A stretch of 64,000 bases of DNA from Streptomyces sp. LUP30 (GTDB lineage: Bacteria > Actinomycetota > Actinomycetes > Streptomycetales > Streptomycetaceae): positions 26,008 through 90,007 of the forward strand of contig NZ_MJAJ01000033.1 of the NCBI RefSeq assembly GCF_001746365.1. Direction: 5' to 3'. The translations under genes were made by a program, and so were the position numbers. The notes beneath the pieces are model-generated. The model was not told the DNA's origin, ran no database searches, and was given only the letters and a program-made list of their open reading frames with translations. Shown here piece after piece: positions 42,364-53,248 of the stretch. Within the stretch, counting starts at the first letter, position 1; each line of letters opens with the position of its first letter.

Positions 42364-43401
42364 ATGACAGTACGTAATGTTCCGTCCCCGCTTCCGCAAC
42401 CCGTAGTTGGCGCCGCGCGGAGACCCTCTCCGAGTGTGACGACGGTTTCGCTCCCCCCGCTCAGGCCGGCCCGGCGGCTGCCGGTGCGTCAGGCCCTGTG
42501 CCTGCTGCCCCTGGTGCTCGTCACCGTGGTGGCGGTGCGGCACCGGTCCGTGCTCGTCGAGGGGTTCGCGCAGCTGCGGCGGGCCGAGTGGCCCTGGCTG
42601 CTGGCCGCCGTCGGGGCGACCTGTCTCACCTGGGTGGCGGCGGCGGTGACGCGGCAGGGCGCGGTCGTGGAGCGGCTGCCCGGCCGGCGGCTGCTGGCGA
42701 CGCAGTTCGCGGCGGGCGCGGCCAACCATCTGCTGCCCACGGGGCTGGGCGCGAGCGCGGTCAACCTGCGGTTCATGACGGTGTGCGGGGTGCCGCTGGC
42801 CCGCTCCTCGGCGGCGCTGGCGCTGTACATGCTGGCGGAGGGCGTGGCCAGGGTGGGCCTGCTGGCGGTGCTGCTGCTGGTGTTCCCCGACGCGCTGCGG
42901 CTCGGTTCGCTGCTGCCGGACGGGACGCTCGGTCCGCTGCTGGCCGCTCTCGGTGCGGTCGCGCTGGCGACGGCGGGCGCGCTCGCGCTGGTACGGCGGC
43001 TGCGGTCGGCGGTGTGCTCCTTCCTGCGCACGGCGCTGGGCGAGGCGCGCTCGGTGCACCGCCGTCCGGCCCGGGTGCTGGCGCTGTGGGGCGGCTCCCT
43101 GGCGTTCCCGGTCCTGCAGGCGGCCGGTCTGGCCGCGGTGGGGCGGGCCTTGGGACTGCCGGTGGCGGCGGCGCACATGGCGGTCGCGTATCTCGCGGCC
43201 ACGGCGGCGGTCGCGCTGGTGCCGACGCCCGGTGGGATCGGTTCGGTGGAGGCCGCGCTGGTGGTGGCGCTGGTGGCGGCCGGCGGCCCGGTGGCCGTCG
43301 CCACCGCCGTGGTCCTCGGCTACCGCATCATCACCGTGTGGCTGCCGCTGGTGCCGGGCGCGTTGACGCTGGGGGCGCTGGTACGGATGAAGGTCATCTG
43401 A
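42364..43401 (+). CDS. Flippase-like integral membrane protein (lysylphosphatidylglycerol synthase TM/UPF0104 family)
   Basis: The 345-aa protein has about eight hydrophobic segments and the family hallmarks GAANHLLPTGLGASAVNLRF and VALVPTPGGIGSVEAALV, the repeated glycine/proline-rich motif of the MprF transmembrane domain. It lacks the soluble aminoacyl-transferase domain of MprF, so it is more likely a lipid or polyprenyl-carrier flippase than a lysyl transferase. AAGGA stands a few bases before ATG 42364. It is divergent from the ABC exporter; shared control is possible. Confidence 0.82.
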   Translation: MTVRNVPSPLPQPVVGAARRPSPSVTTVSLPPLRPARRLPVRQALCLLPLVLVTVVAVRHRSVLVEGFAQLRRAEWPWLLAAVGATCLTWVAAAVTRQGAVVERLPGRRLLATQFAAGAANHLLPTGLGASAVNLRFMTVCGVPLARSSAALALYMLAEGVARVGLLAVLLLVFPDALRLGSLLPDGTLGPLLAALGAVALATAGALALVRRLRSAVCSFLRTALGEARSVHRRPARVLALWGGSLAFPVLQAAGLAAVGRALGLPVAAAHMAVAYLAATAAVALVPTPGGIGSVEAALVVALVAAGGPVAVATAVVLGYRIITVWLPLVPGALTLGALVRMKVI

Positions 43402-43818
43402 GCCGACCCGGCGCCGGTGCGCTCCGGAGCCGTGATCCGCTCGACGGCACCGGGGCCACCGGTGTGACCGTGCGGCCGGAGCACCGTGGTGGAGGCAGAG
43501 AACCTCCCCTCCGACTCCGGAGAGCCCTGCCTGGGCACGTTCTGCGGGGGGCCCGTGAACCGGCCCCGGCGGGCCGGAACCGGTCGAGGGCAGCGGCGGC
43601 AGGCCGGGGGCCGAGCTGTGTGATCGCGCCGCCGCGGCCGGTTTCCCGGGTACGAACTCCCGTGCCGGATACGGCAGGATGAGCGGTCGCGCCTCTCCGC
43701 GAGCGAGCGGGGCGGGCGACCGCACATCCCGGAACCGAGCAGGTGACATCGTGACGAGACTCCACATCCGGCCGTCGACGGCCCCCGCGGCCGCGCTTCG
43801 ACTTCGGGGAGGCGACCG
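43402..43818. other. Intergenic region before mscS-type gene
   Basis: In these 417 bases the only coding candidate is the 23-codon leader at 43751. No strong hairpin was found after the flippase-like gene, and no clear promoter hexamers were found. Confidence 0.5.
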
Positions 43819-43822
43819 GTGA
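43751..43822 (+). CDS. Possible 23-aa leader peptide coupled to the mscS-type gene
   Basis: A GTG at 43751 preceded by AGGTGA opens a 23-codon frame rich in Arg and Ala. Its TGA (43820-43822) overlaps the GTG start of the channel gene as GTGA. The placement suggests translational coupling; the peptide itself shows no family features. It could be chance, as the frame is short. Confidence 0.35.
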   Translation: MTRLHIRPSTAPAAALRLRGGDR

Positions 43823-44916
43823 ACCGCGCCCTCACCCTGGACGACAGCGTCGTCGCCGGAATCGCCCTGGCGACCGGCCTGTTGGCCGCTTTCCTCTCCC
43901 GCACGCTGCTGCGCTGGCTGGCGAAGCACGCCAAGCGCACCAGGTGGAGCGGCGACGACGTCATGGTGGACGCGCTGCGCACCGTGGTGCCGTGGGCCGC
44001 GATCGCCGGCGGCGCGGTGGCCGCGGCCGCGGTGCTGCCGCTGACGAAGGCCGTGCAGCACACCGTCAACCAGTGCCTGACCGTGCTGCTGATCTTCGTG
44101 GTGACCGTGTCGGCGGCGCGGGTCGTCGCCGGGCTCGTGCAGTCGGTGACCTCCTCGCGCTCCGGTGTCGCCGGATCGGCCACGATCTTCGTGAACATCA
44201 CCCGGATCCTGGTCCTGGCCATCGGCTTCCTGGTGGTCCTGCAGACGCTGGGGATCTCCATAGCCCCGCTGCTCACCGCCCTGGGCGTCGGCGGTCTGGC
44301 CGTCGCGCTCGCACTGCAGGACACGCTCGCGAACCTCTTCGCGGGCATCCACATCCTCGCCTCCAAGACCGTCCAGCCCGGCGACTACATCAAGCTGAGC
44401 AGCGGCGAGGAGGGCTACGTCGAGGACATCAACTGGCGTCAGACGACCGTGCGCGCGCTCTCCAACAACCTGGTCGTCATCCCCAACGGCCAGCTCGCGA
44501 AGTCGAACATGACCAACTACATGCGTCCCGAGCAGCAGTTGACGGTTCTGGTGCAGGTGGGCGTGGCCTACGACAGCGATCTGGAGCATGTGGAGCGGGT
44601 GACGTCGGAGGTGATCGCGGAGGTCATGGCAGGCGTGGACGGCGCCGTGCCGGACCACGAACCCGCCATCCGCTTCCACACGTTCGGCGACTCTCGGATC
44701 GGCTTCACCGTCATCCTGGGCGTCGGCGAGTTCAGCGACCAGTACCGGATCAAGCACGAGTTCATCAAGCGTCTGCACCGGCGTTACCGCGAGGAGGGCA
44801 TCCGGATCCCGGCGCCGGCCCGCACGGTGGCGTTGCAGCAGGGCGCGGTGGTGATCCCGCAGCAGCGCACCGGCGAGGGGGCCGTGCAGGGCGAGAGGTC
44901 CGCCCTGCACGACTGA
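43819..44916 (+). CDS. Small-conductance mechanosensitive channel (MscS family)
   Basis: This 365-aa membrane protein has three or more N-terminal hydrophobic segments, the pore-lining helix with its Gly/Ala pattern (LTALGVGGLAVALALQDTLANLFAGIHI), and the MscS beta domain (VQPGDYIKLSSGEEGYVEDINWRQTTVRALSNNLVVIPNGQLA). It should open under membrane tension and release solutes on osmotic downshock. The C-terminal 30 residues are extended beyond the usual alpha-beta domain and look disordered. GTG 43819 is preceded by GGGGAGG. The gene is convergent with the M1 peptidase gene, 14 bp apart. Confidence 0.93.
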   Translation: MNRALTLDDSVVAGIALATGLLAAFLSRTLLRWLAKHAKRTRWSGDDVMVDALRTVVPWAAIAGGAVAAAAVLPLTKAVQHTVNQCLTVLLIFVVTVSAARVVAGLVQSVTSSRSGVAGSATIFVNITRILVLAIGFLVVLQTLGISIAPLLTALGVGGLAVALALQDTLANLFAGIHILASKTVQPGDYIKLSSGEEGYVEDINWRQTTVRALSNNLVVIPNGQLAKSNMTNYMRPEQQLTVLVQVGVAYDSDLEHVERVTSEVIAEVMAGVDGAVPDHEPAIRFHTFGDSRIGFTVILGVGEFSDQYRIKHEFIKRLHRRYREEGIRIPAPARTVALQQGAVVIPQQRTGEGAVQGERSALHD

Positions 44917-44930
44917 CGGCGGCGCCTGGG

Positions 44931-46472
44931 TCAGAGCGTGGCCGAGTTCTCGTGCCACCGCGCGTCCGCCCGGCGGCGCGGCGCGGTGAGGGACGGCGGC
45001 ACCGGGGTGACCGTCCAGTCCGGATGGCCGGGCATCCTCGGCGTCGTCGTGCCGTACAGCCAGTCGCGCAGGAAGCCGGAGACGTCCTGCCCGCCGACCG
45101 TCGAGGCGACGGCGATGTAGTCCTCGGTGGAGGCCGAGGAGTTGCGGTACCGGGCCAGGAAGGTCCGCTCCACCGCGTGGAAGGCGTCCTCTCCGATGAG
45201 CTGCCGCAGCGCGTACAGGACGAGGACGCCGCCCAGGTAGCGCTGGCTGTCGAAGAGGTTGGCCGCGTTCGGCGCGGCGACCGGGCCGGAGGTCTTGCGC
45301 CACTGGTCGCCGCGCGCGTAGGTGTCCTTCATCCGGGCCTCGAAGGTGGTCAGGCCCAGGGAGTCCGCCCAGCCGCGCTCGTAGCGGTAGAGCAGCCCGT
45401 AGAAGTCGGCGTGGCCCTCGTTGATCCACAGGTCGGCCCAGGTGGCGGGGCTGACACTGTTGCCGAAGTAGGAGTGGACCAGCTCGTGCATCATGTGCGA
45501 GCCGATCTTCGGCTCCGGCTGGAGCAGGAAGTTCGGCTTGTACAGGGTGAGGGTCTGGGTCTCCAGGCCGGTGAAGTCGAAGGCGTTCGGGTCGTCGGAG
45601 TTGCAGGGCAGCAGTCCGTACGTCTCGAACGGGTAGGCGCCCAGCCGGGCTTCGAGCCACTCGACCAGGCCCGGGGTGAGGGCGAGTGCGGGCTCCAGGG
45701 CCTCGGCCCGCGCGGTGGGGACGACGTCGCGCAGGGGCAGTCCGTGCGGCCCCCGGCGCTCCTTGACGACATAGTCGCCGACCGTGATCTGCACCAGCTC
45801 GGTGGCGATCGGCGAGCGGGAGCGGTAGGTGTACGCGGTGCGGTCGCCGGCCAGGTTCTCGGTGCACACCAGCGAACCGTTCGCGACGGCGCGCAGGGCG
45901 GCGGGGACGGTGATGCGGAAGGTGAAGCGCGCCTTGTCCGAGGGGTGGTCGTTGCAGGGGAACACGGTGTGCGCCGAGTCCGGCTGGGGGCATATCGCGA
46001 ACCCGTCCGGGGTGGGCACCCACGCCGTGTGCGCCAGGGCGCGCCTCGGGTCGGCGGTGTACGTCACGCACACCGTGACGCGGTCCCGTGCGCGCAGCGC
46101 GCGGGCGGGCGTGATCCGCAGCTTCTCGTCCGCCTGCTCGAAGGCGGCGGTGCGCCCGTCGACGCGGACCGTGCGTATGTCGAGGCCGAGGGAGTCGAGG
46201 GAGAGCCGGGCGAGGGCCTGCGTGGTGTGCAGCTCCAGCGTCGCCGTGGCGTCCACGAGCGTGGTCGTCGCGTCGTAGGAGAGGTCGAGGTGGTAGGCGG
46301 CGACGCGGTAGCCCGCGTTGCCCAGGTTCGGGAAGACGGGGTCGCCGAGCGTCTCGGGCGCCGGGGCGCCGTCGGTCTTCCCGTCGGCGTAGGCCGCGTT
46401 CGCCCCCGCCAGTACTGCTGCCGTGCCGATCAGGGCGGCCGCCGGGGCCGTCACTCTGCTGCGATATCTCAT
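44931..46472 (-). CDS. Secreted M1-family (aminopeptidase N-like) metallopeptidase
   Basis: The 513-aa protein has a signal peptide (about residues 1-30, ending AYA). The N-terminal beta domain leads to the catalytic domain with zinc motif HELVH in SHMMHELVHSYFGN and the third ligand in WINEGHADF. Here the usual NEGFA/NEGWA reads NEGHA. The usual GAMEN exopeptidase motif is not obvious; FDFTGLETQTL stands in its place, with Glu retained, so substrate choice may differ from classical aminopeptidases. The M1 C-terminal HEAT-like region is absent, giving a short form. ATG 46472 follows GGAAG. Confidence 0.9.
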   Translation of the reverse strand: MRYRSRVTAPAAALIGTAAVLAGANAAYADGKTDGAPAPETLGDPVFPNLGNAGYRVAAYHLDLSYDATTTLVDATATLELHTTQALARLSLDSLGLDIRTVRVDGRTAAFEQADEKLRITPARALRARDRVTVCVTYTADPRRALAHTAWVPTPDGFAICPQPDSAHTVFPCNDHPSDKARFTFRITVPAALRAVANGSLVCTENLAGDRTAYTYRSRSPIATELVQITVGDYVVKERRGPHGLPLRDVVPTARAEALEPALALTPGLVEWLEARLGAYPFETYGLLPCNSDDPNAFDFTGLETQTLTLYKPNFLLQPEPKIGSHMMHELVHSYFGNSVSPATWADLWINEGHADFYGLLYRYERGWADSLGLTTFEARMKDTYARGDQWRKTSGPVAAPNAANLFDSQRYLGGVLVLYALRQLIGEDAFHAVERTFLARYRNSSASTEDYIAVASTVGGQDVSGFLRDWLYGTTTPRMPGHPDWTVTPVPPSLTAPRRRADARWHENSATL

Positions 46473-46634
46473 GGTCCGCTTCCGCTCGGGCGGCCGGGTG
46501 GTCGGTCCGGCCGGGTCAGGTCGACGCTCTACCTGGTTGACCGCGAAAACGGCCTCGTCGGTTGCATCCGGCGGACCCTCCGGTCGCCGCGGCTGTGAGG
46601 AGACCCCTGTCGAGCCGATCCCGGGCACGAGATA

Positions 46635-46647
46635 TCTTGATGTCGAG
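46635..46647. promoter_or_regulatory. Imperfect inverted repeat upstream of icd
   Basis: CTTGA-TG-TCGAG (46636-46647, one mismatch) with a preceding T lies about 30 bp before the icd start, near where a promoter or operator would be. I recall similar TCTTGAtgTCGAGA-like elements before TCA-cycle genes in Streptomyces, but cannot confirm this. Confidence 0.35.
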
Positions 46648-46677
46648 CAATGTTGCAGACGTGGAGCGGAGCACCCG

Positions 46678-48897
<2,220 letters not shown>

Positions 48898-48931
48898 CGC
48901 GGGCGGCCCGCGAGCCGCTGCCCGTACCCAC

Positions 48932-48965
48932 CGCGCCCCGACCGGCATCGCCCGGCCGGGGCGCG
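48932..48965. terminator. Terminator of icd and the convergent small gene
   Basis: Arms 48932-48945 and 48952-48965 pair at 13 of 14 positions around a 6-base loop (CATCGC). It lies 35 bp after the icd stop and 35 bp after the stop of the convergent gene. Confidence 0.7.
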
Positions 48966-48999
48966 GCGCGTGTCACGCACGGCCCGCCCGCGTCGGCGC

Positions 49000-49341
49000 T
49001 CACCAGTCCCGGGCGGCGATCAGCTCCTCCACGTCGGCGTCCTGGAAGCCGTATGCCAGGGCGACGAAGCCGAAGTCCCCGGCTATCTCCTCGCGGGCCA
49101 CGGTCTCGAGGTCGCTGTCGGCCTCCCAGAAGGCGTCCTGCAAGGCGTTGAACTCCTCGGTGGCGTCCCGGGTGAGCGCGTACAGCGCGTCGAGCCCGTC
49201 GGGCCGCTCGGCCTCCACCCGCTCGCACAGGCGCAGCAGGATCTCCTTGCCCCGGTCCACCAGGTGATCCGGGTAGTAGCCGTCCCGGTACAGCGCCTTC
49301 AGGAACGCGTGTCCCGTCACCTGTTCGTTCGTCGCCGCCAT
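49000..49341 (-). CDS. Conserved small protein (DUF5713-like)
   Basis: The 113-aa acidic, helical cytoplasmic protein has motifs HAFLKALYRDGYYPDHLVDRG, ATEEFNALQDAFWEADSDLETVAREEIA and a C-terminal GFQDADVEELIAARDW. From memory these match the DUF5713 family, which has no known function. ATG 49341 follows GGGGAAG. It is convergent with icd and divergent from the amidohydrolase-like gene. Confidence 0.78.
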   Translation of the reverse strand: MAATNEQVTGHAFLKALYRDGYYPDHLVDRGKEILLRLCERVEAERPDGLDALYALTRDATEEFNALQDAFWEADSDLETVAREEIAGDFGFVALAYGFQDADVEELIAARDW

Positions 49342-49429
49342 GCCGCTTCCCCGCCCTGTTCCCCGTCGTGCTGTGATGGCGTCCCCGATCATGCACCACA
49401 CCACTGACAACGCCCCGAGGAGCCGCCCG

Positions 49430-50227
49430 ATGACATCCGCCGCACCGTCCTTCGCGTTCCTGCCGGGCGCCGCCGGCTCACCCGTGATCCTCCATGTGCC
49501 GCACTCGGCGCGGGAGATACCGGCCGAGGTGCGCGCGGGCATCGTCCTGGACGACGAGGCGCTGGAGCGGGAGCTCGACCACATCACCGACTCGCACACG
49601 GCGCGGATCGCCCAGGAGGCGGCCCGGACGGTGCCGCTGACGCCCTGGCGGTTCGTGAACCGGCTGTCGCGGCTGGTGGTCGACCCGGAGCGGTTCCCGG
49701 ACGAACGGGAGGAGATGCGGGCCGTCGGCATGGGGGCCGTCTACACGAGGACCACGCACCGCGAGCCGCTGCGGCCGGACGACACCGACCCCGACCCCCT
49801 CGTCGCCCGCTACTTCCGGCCGTACGCGAGGGCCATGACCGACGCCGTCGCCGAACGGCTGGCGGCCGTCGGCCGGGCCGTCGTCATCGACGTGCACTCC
49901 TACCCGGCCGAGCCGCTGCCGTACGAGCTGCACGGCGAGGGGCCGCGTCCGCCGGTGTGCCTGGGCACCGACGCCTTCCACACCCCGCCGGAACTGCTCG
50001 CCGCCGCGCGCGGGGCGTTCGCGGAGCTCGGCGAGACCGGGCTCGACAGCCCGTTCGCAGGGGCGTACGTCCCCCTGGAGTACTACGGCAAGGACCCCAG
50101 GGTGAGCGCGCTGATGGTGGAGATCCGCCGGGACACCTACATGACCGAGCCCGGCGGCCCGGCCGGACCGGGTCTGCCCCGGCTCGCCTCGGCCCTGGCG
50201 GCCCTGGTGACGGCGGCCACCGCCTGA
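49430..50227 (+). CDS. N-formylglutamate amidohydrolase family protein
   Basis: This 265-aa hydrolase of the N-formylglutamate deformylase fold has VILHVPHSAREIP near the start, ELDHITDSHTARIA, the metal-site motif VVIDVHSYPAEPLPYE and a late PFAGAYVPLEYYGKDPRVSALMVEIRRDTYM. In histidine catabolism such enzymes release formate from N-formylglutamate; outside a hut context, as here, the substrate may be another N-acyl amino acid. GAGGAG precedes ATG 49430. Confidence 0.88.
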   Translation: MTSAAPSFAFLPGAAGSPVILHVPHSAREIPAEVRAGIVLDDEALERELDHITDSHTARIAQEAARTVPLTPWRFVNRLSRLVVDPERFPDEREEMRAVGMGAVYTRTTHREPLRPDDTDPDPLVARYFRPYARAMTDAVAERLAAVGRAVVIDVHSYPAEPLPYELHGEGPRPPVCLGTDAFHTPPELLAAARGAFAELGETGLDSPFAGAYVPLEYYGKDPRVSALMVEIRRDTYMTEPGGPAGPGLPRLASALAALVTAATA

Positions 50228-50292
50228 CCGGCGCCCCGGCCCCGCGCGCGAGGCCCGTGGGGACCCACGAGCCGACCGGAGCGACAGCCTCT

Positions 50293-50312
50293 GACCGGCC
50301 CCGGGGCCGGTC
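50293..50312. terminator. Perfect 20-bp palindrome between convergent genes
   Basis: GACCGGCCCCGGGGCCGGTC is fully self-complementary. It lies 65 bp after the amidohydrolase-like stop and 90 bp before the stop of the convergent sigma-operon gene, so it is a likely bidirectional terminator. Confidence 0.5.
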
Positions 50313-50402
50313 CCAAGGCCGTCTCCGGGCGGGCGAGGCGAGGCGGCCGGAGTGCGCCCGTCTCCTCGAGTGCGGCGCGCCGGGCAGCGCGGGCCCGTGT
50401 GC

Positions 50403-50945
50403 TCAGGCCCGGAGCCACTCCGTGACGACCGACTCGCCGCCCGTTCGCAGCCGCAGGGCGAACGGGCCGGTGGGCGGCGCGTCGCAGGAGAAGCGGCCCA
50501 TGTCGTCGGCGGTGAGCACGGCGGTCGCCCGGGGACCGTGCAGCACCTCGATGGCCGCCGACTGAGGCGGCAGCAGCTGCCCCAGCAGACCGTCCGCGGT
50601 CACCTCGACGTCCACCGTCAGCCCCCCGGAGTGGAAGGTCAGCATCCGCGGCACGTCCACCGCGCCCCGCACCGGGATCGCGTCGACCAGCGAGTCGAAC
50701 GTCAGCTCGGCGATGCGCGCGTCCAGGTCGTGCAGCGCGTAGGCCTCGATGGCGATGCGCCGCAGCTCGGCCGGGACCGGATCCAGGATGGCGGTTGCCT
50801 CGCGGAGTTCCTCCTCCAGCCTGTCGTGGTCCAACTCCTCGTCGACGAAGGGCGCTTCGCCGAAGACGTCGTCCTGCCCGTCGTCGTTCGCGCCGTTCGC
50901 GCCGTTCAGCCCGTTCATGTCGCTCATGTCGCTCATGTCGCTCAC
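50403..50945 (-). CDS. Partner protein translationally coupled to the sigma factor (possible anti-sigma or protease target)
   Basis: The 180-aa protein has no signal peptide, membrane segment or zinc-finger anti-sigma motif. The first 20 residues are a Ser-Asp-Met and Asn-Gly/Ala repeat, followed by an acidic helix (DEELDHDRLEEELREATAIL). A central region has LDARIAELTFDSLVD, and a beta-rich C-terminal half contains VDVEVTADGLLGQLLPP and DDMGRFSCDAPPTGPFALRL, ending VVTEWLRA, which looks like a carboxypeptidase-regulatory or immunoglobulin-like fold. Its GTG overlaps the sigma-factor TGA (GTGA); three more in-frame ATGs follow at 9-bp intervals. Coupling to a sigma gene beside two peptidases suggests a regulator or cleavage substrate, which is inference. 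Confidence 0.75.
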   Translation of the reverse strand: MSDMSDMSDMNGLNGANGANDDGQDDVFGEAPFVDEELDHDRLEEELREATAILDPVPAELRRIAIEAYALHDLDARIAELTFDSLVDAIPVRGAVDVPRMLTFHSGGLTVDVEVTADGLLGQLLPPQSAAIEVLHGPRATAVLTADDMGRFSCDAPPTGPFALRLRTGGESVVTEWLRA

Positions 50946-51517
50946 AATGCTCCCCGTGCGTCGAGTCGGGCGCGCAGCCGGCGCAGGCATCGCTGGCGCA
51001 TCGGTCCGATGCTGCCGACGGCGATGCCCAGGGCGGCCGACACCTCCTGATAGCTGGGCGGCGGCGAGGCGATCAGCACCCGCAGCAGCTGCCGGCAACG
51101 CTCGCCGAGCGCCTCGAACTCCTGCCACAGGAAGCGGACGAGTTCGCTCTGCGCGGCCGCCTCCTCCGAGTCCAGCACCGACTGCTCCGGCGTGCGGTCC
51201 TCGCTGGCCCGGTCGAGCAGCTGGGGATCGTCGGTCGGCGTCAACCGCTTCAAGCCCTTGATCACTTTCAGGCACTCGTTGCGCGCGGTGCTCGCGAGCC
51301 ACGAACCCGCCTTGTGCGGCTCACGGATCCGCCCCAGGTGCTGGGCGAAACGGAACCAGACGGTCTGGTACACCTCGTGCCCGTCGGCGTCCGACAGCCG
51401 GTGGGCGCGCACCACCGACCACACCAGCGGGCTCAACCCGTCCACCAGCGCTTTCCAGGCCGCCGTGTCACCGTCGACGGCGGACCGGACGAGCGCGCCG
51501 ACATCACTACGGTCCAC
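50942..51517 (-). CDS. ECF-like sigma-70 family RNA polymerase sigma factor
   Basis: The 191-aa protein has a region-2 helix pair (AAWKALVDGLSPLVWSVVRAHRLSDADGHEVYQTVWFRFAQHLGRI, with WLASTARNECLKVI) and a region-4 helix-turn-helix (SYQEVSAALGIAVGSIGPMRQRCLRRLRARL). There is no region 1 or 3, as in ECF sigma factors. It lies 70 bp downstream of the subtilisin gene on the same strand and overlaps the following 180-aa gene. GTG 51517 follows GAGGGG. No zinc-finger anti-sigma is encoded nearby, so control probably runs through the coupled partner and the peptidases. Confidence 0.9.
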   Translation of the reverse strand: MDRSDVGALVRSAVDGDTAAWKALVDGLSPLVWSVVRAHRLSDADGHEVYQTVWFRFAQHLGRIREPHKAGSWLASTARNECLKVIKGLKRLTPTDDPQLLDRASEDRTPEQSVLDSEEAAAQSELVRFLWQEFEALGERCRQLLRVLIASPPPSYQEVSAALGIAVGSIGPMRQRCLRRLRARLDARGAL

Positions 51518-51587
51518 GGTCCCACCCCTCGTGTACGGCCTGTCATCGTACGCCGTGGCGGAACGCGTCCCGGACCTCATGCGGGCC

Positions 51588-53009
51588 TCACGACGGACCC
51601 ACCGGGACCGGACGCCAGGTGGGCGGAAGCAGCGCCGGCACGTGTGCTCCCCGCACCTCCGCGAAGTCCGCGTGGACGGCGAGGAGTTCGCGGGCGGCGG
51701 CACGCGGGTCCCCCACCCGGTTCTCGGTCATGTGGGCGGCGACGAGCCCGGCCGCCACGGGAGTCGCGAAGGACGTCCCGCTCCAGGACGCCAGCCCCTC
51801 GAACATCACCTGATCGGGCTTGCCCGGCGGGGTCTGCTGCGCCTCGCTCAACACCCCGGTGTGGCGCGGCGACCGGCATGTGCAGGAGTAGGTGAAGCCG
51901 TAGCGGCAGGTCTCGTAGGTGGAGTGCTGGTAGACGTACGGGACCGGGGTGTCGAAGCCGGTGAGGGCGCTGACGAGCCGTTCGCCGGGCGCGTACACCT
52001 TCACCCAGGGGCCGTGGTTGCTGAAACAGGCGCCGAACTCGCCGTCGCCGCGCAGCGCGCCCACCGACAGCACGGCGTCGGCGTGATCGGGCGACGAGGC
52101 GTAGGCCGCCGGCCAGAAGGGCGCGGCGCTGGCGTTGTTGCCGGCCGCGGCCACCAACAGGGTGTCGTGGACGCGGAGTTCCTCCATGAACGCGGCCACG
52201 CCGAGCAGGCCGTCCAGTCGGCCGTTGGAGGTGCCGGCGGAGAGGCTGATGATGTCGGGCCAGCCGTCCTCGACCGCATCGAAGAGCCGCTCGCCGAACT
52301 CGGACTCCAGGATCGCGCCGGCGTCGTTGAGAGTGCCCCGCACGGTGACGTCGGTGTGCGGCGCGACGGCCGCGACGAGTCCCGCGATGAACGTGCCGTG
52401 GCCGACGTACTGCTGGAGGACGCCCTCGTCGTCGGTCTCCCTGACCTGGACGTCGCCCCGGGTGCGGGCCAGCAGCGGGTAGGAGCGGTAGTCGTGGGTC
52501 AGCCCGGTGTCGATGACGAGCACGCCGACGCGGCCGCCGGGGTCCTCGGCCGCCGGCGCCGGGGCGGGGTTGGGCTGTTCGGTGCGCGCGACGGGCACCG
52601 GCTCGTCGCCGGGACAGGCGTTGACGGCGATGGACACCACGTGGTTGCGGCTGACCAGCCGGCGGCCGGCACGTCCCTCCGTCTCGCGCAGCGCGCGCAG
52701 CGCCCCCGCCACGGCGTGGTCGGCGGCCCGGCCGCCCTCCCCCGGGTCGCCGACGCGGATGCGGGTGATGCCGGAGCGGTTGGTGTGCGGTCCCGCGCGG
52801 CGCACCTGGTCGGGGACCAGGCCCTCGGTCGCGGTGAAGTGTGAGCGGACGGCGTCCTCGACGACCTGCGCCTCCTCGCCGTCCCGGGCGAGGACGACGC
52901 CCTTCTCGTAGATGAACTCGGCGGAGTCGTCCGGTCCCATCGCCAACGGGACGTCGGGCAGTGAACGTTGGATCTGGTCGAACTGCTCGTGGAATCGCTG
53001 TGGTGCCAT
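51588..53009 (-). CDS. Cytoplasmic subtilisin-like (S8) serine peptidase
   Basis: The 473-aa protein carries the full S8 triad: Asp167 (VLVIDTGL), His204 (GHGTFIAG) and Ser413 (GTSFATPVAAG), with oxyanion Asn around 291 (AAAGNN). No signal peptide is present (MAPQRFHEQFDQIQRSL), so it acts in the cytoplasm. The N-terminal 155 residues form a separate domain with acidic and helical stretches, not a standard I9 propeptide. A Cys-containing insert (TYETCRYGFTYSCTCRS) precedes the serine. GGAGG precedes ATG 53009. It is the first gene of the peptidase-sigma-partner operon and diverges from the TPR-CHAT gene. Confidence 0.9.
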   Translation of the reverse strand: MAPQRFHEQFDQIQRSLPDVPLAMGPDDSAEFIYEKGVVLARDGEEAQVVEDAVRSHFTATEGLVPDQVRRAGPHTNRSGITRIRVGDPGEGGRAADHAVAGALRALRETEGRAGRRLVSRNHVVSIAVNACPGDEPVPVARTEQPNPAPAPAAEDPGGRVGVLVIDTGLTHDYRSYPLLARTRGDVQVRETDDEGVLQQYVGHGTFIAGLVAAVAPHTDVTVRGTLNDAGAILESEFGERLFDAVEDGWPDIISLSAGTSNGRLDGLLGVAAFMEELRVHDTLLVAAAGNNASAAPFWPAAYASSPDHADAVLSVGALRGDGEFGACFSNHGPWVKVYAPGERLVSALTGFDTPVPYVYQHSTYETCRYGFTYSCTCRSPRHTGVLSEAQQTPPGKPDQVMFEGLASWSGTSFATPVAAGLVAAHMTENRVGDPRAAARELLAVHADFAEVRGAHVPALLPPTWRPVPVGPS

Positions 53010-53248
53010 GGCGTGTCCTCCCCCTGCGGCCAGTGGTCGTCAGCAAGACCCGCTGGACGGCCGTCTGATACAGGTGGTGCGACGGCGGATGAGGGCAGTG
53101 CGGTTGCGTCCGCGCCCCTCTTCCCGCCTCTTCCGCCCCTTCGCGCCCCGCCGCATCGCCGAAACCGTTGACGCGGCGTCCAATTGTTACTGGTGGATAC
53201 GGCGCCGAACCGGTGTCGCCCACAGGCCGGAGCACTACCATCCGTTGG

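Noticed and set aside
40237..46071. A 1944-codon minus-strand frame reaching from the ABC exporter back through the flippase-like and MscS genes
   Set aside because: Only the first 649 codons from ATG 42186 encode recognisable protein; the rest is antisense shadow of well-supported plus-strand genes.
49430..50227. Part of a histidine-utilisation operon
   Set aside because: No hutH, hutU or hutI gene is adjacent; only the family-level name is kept.
53168..53200. Promoter TTGACG at 53168 for the TPR-CHAT gene
   Set aside because: The -35-like hexamer has no -10 at an acceptable distance (the nearest, GGATAC, is 21 bases away), so it was not annotated.
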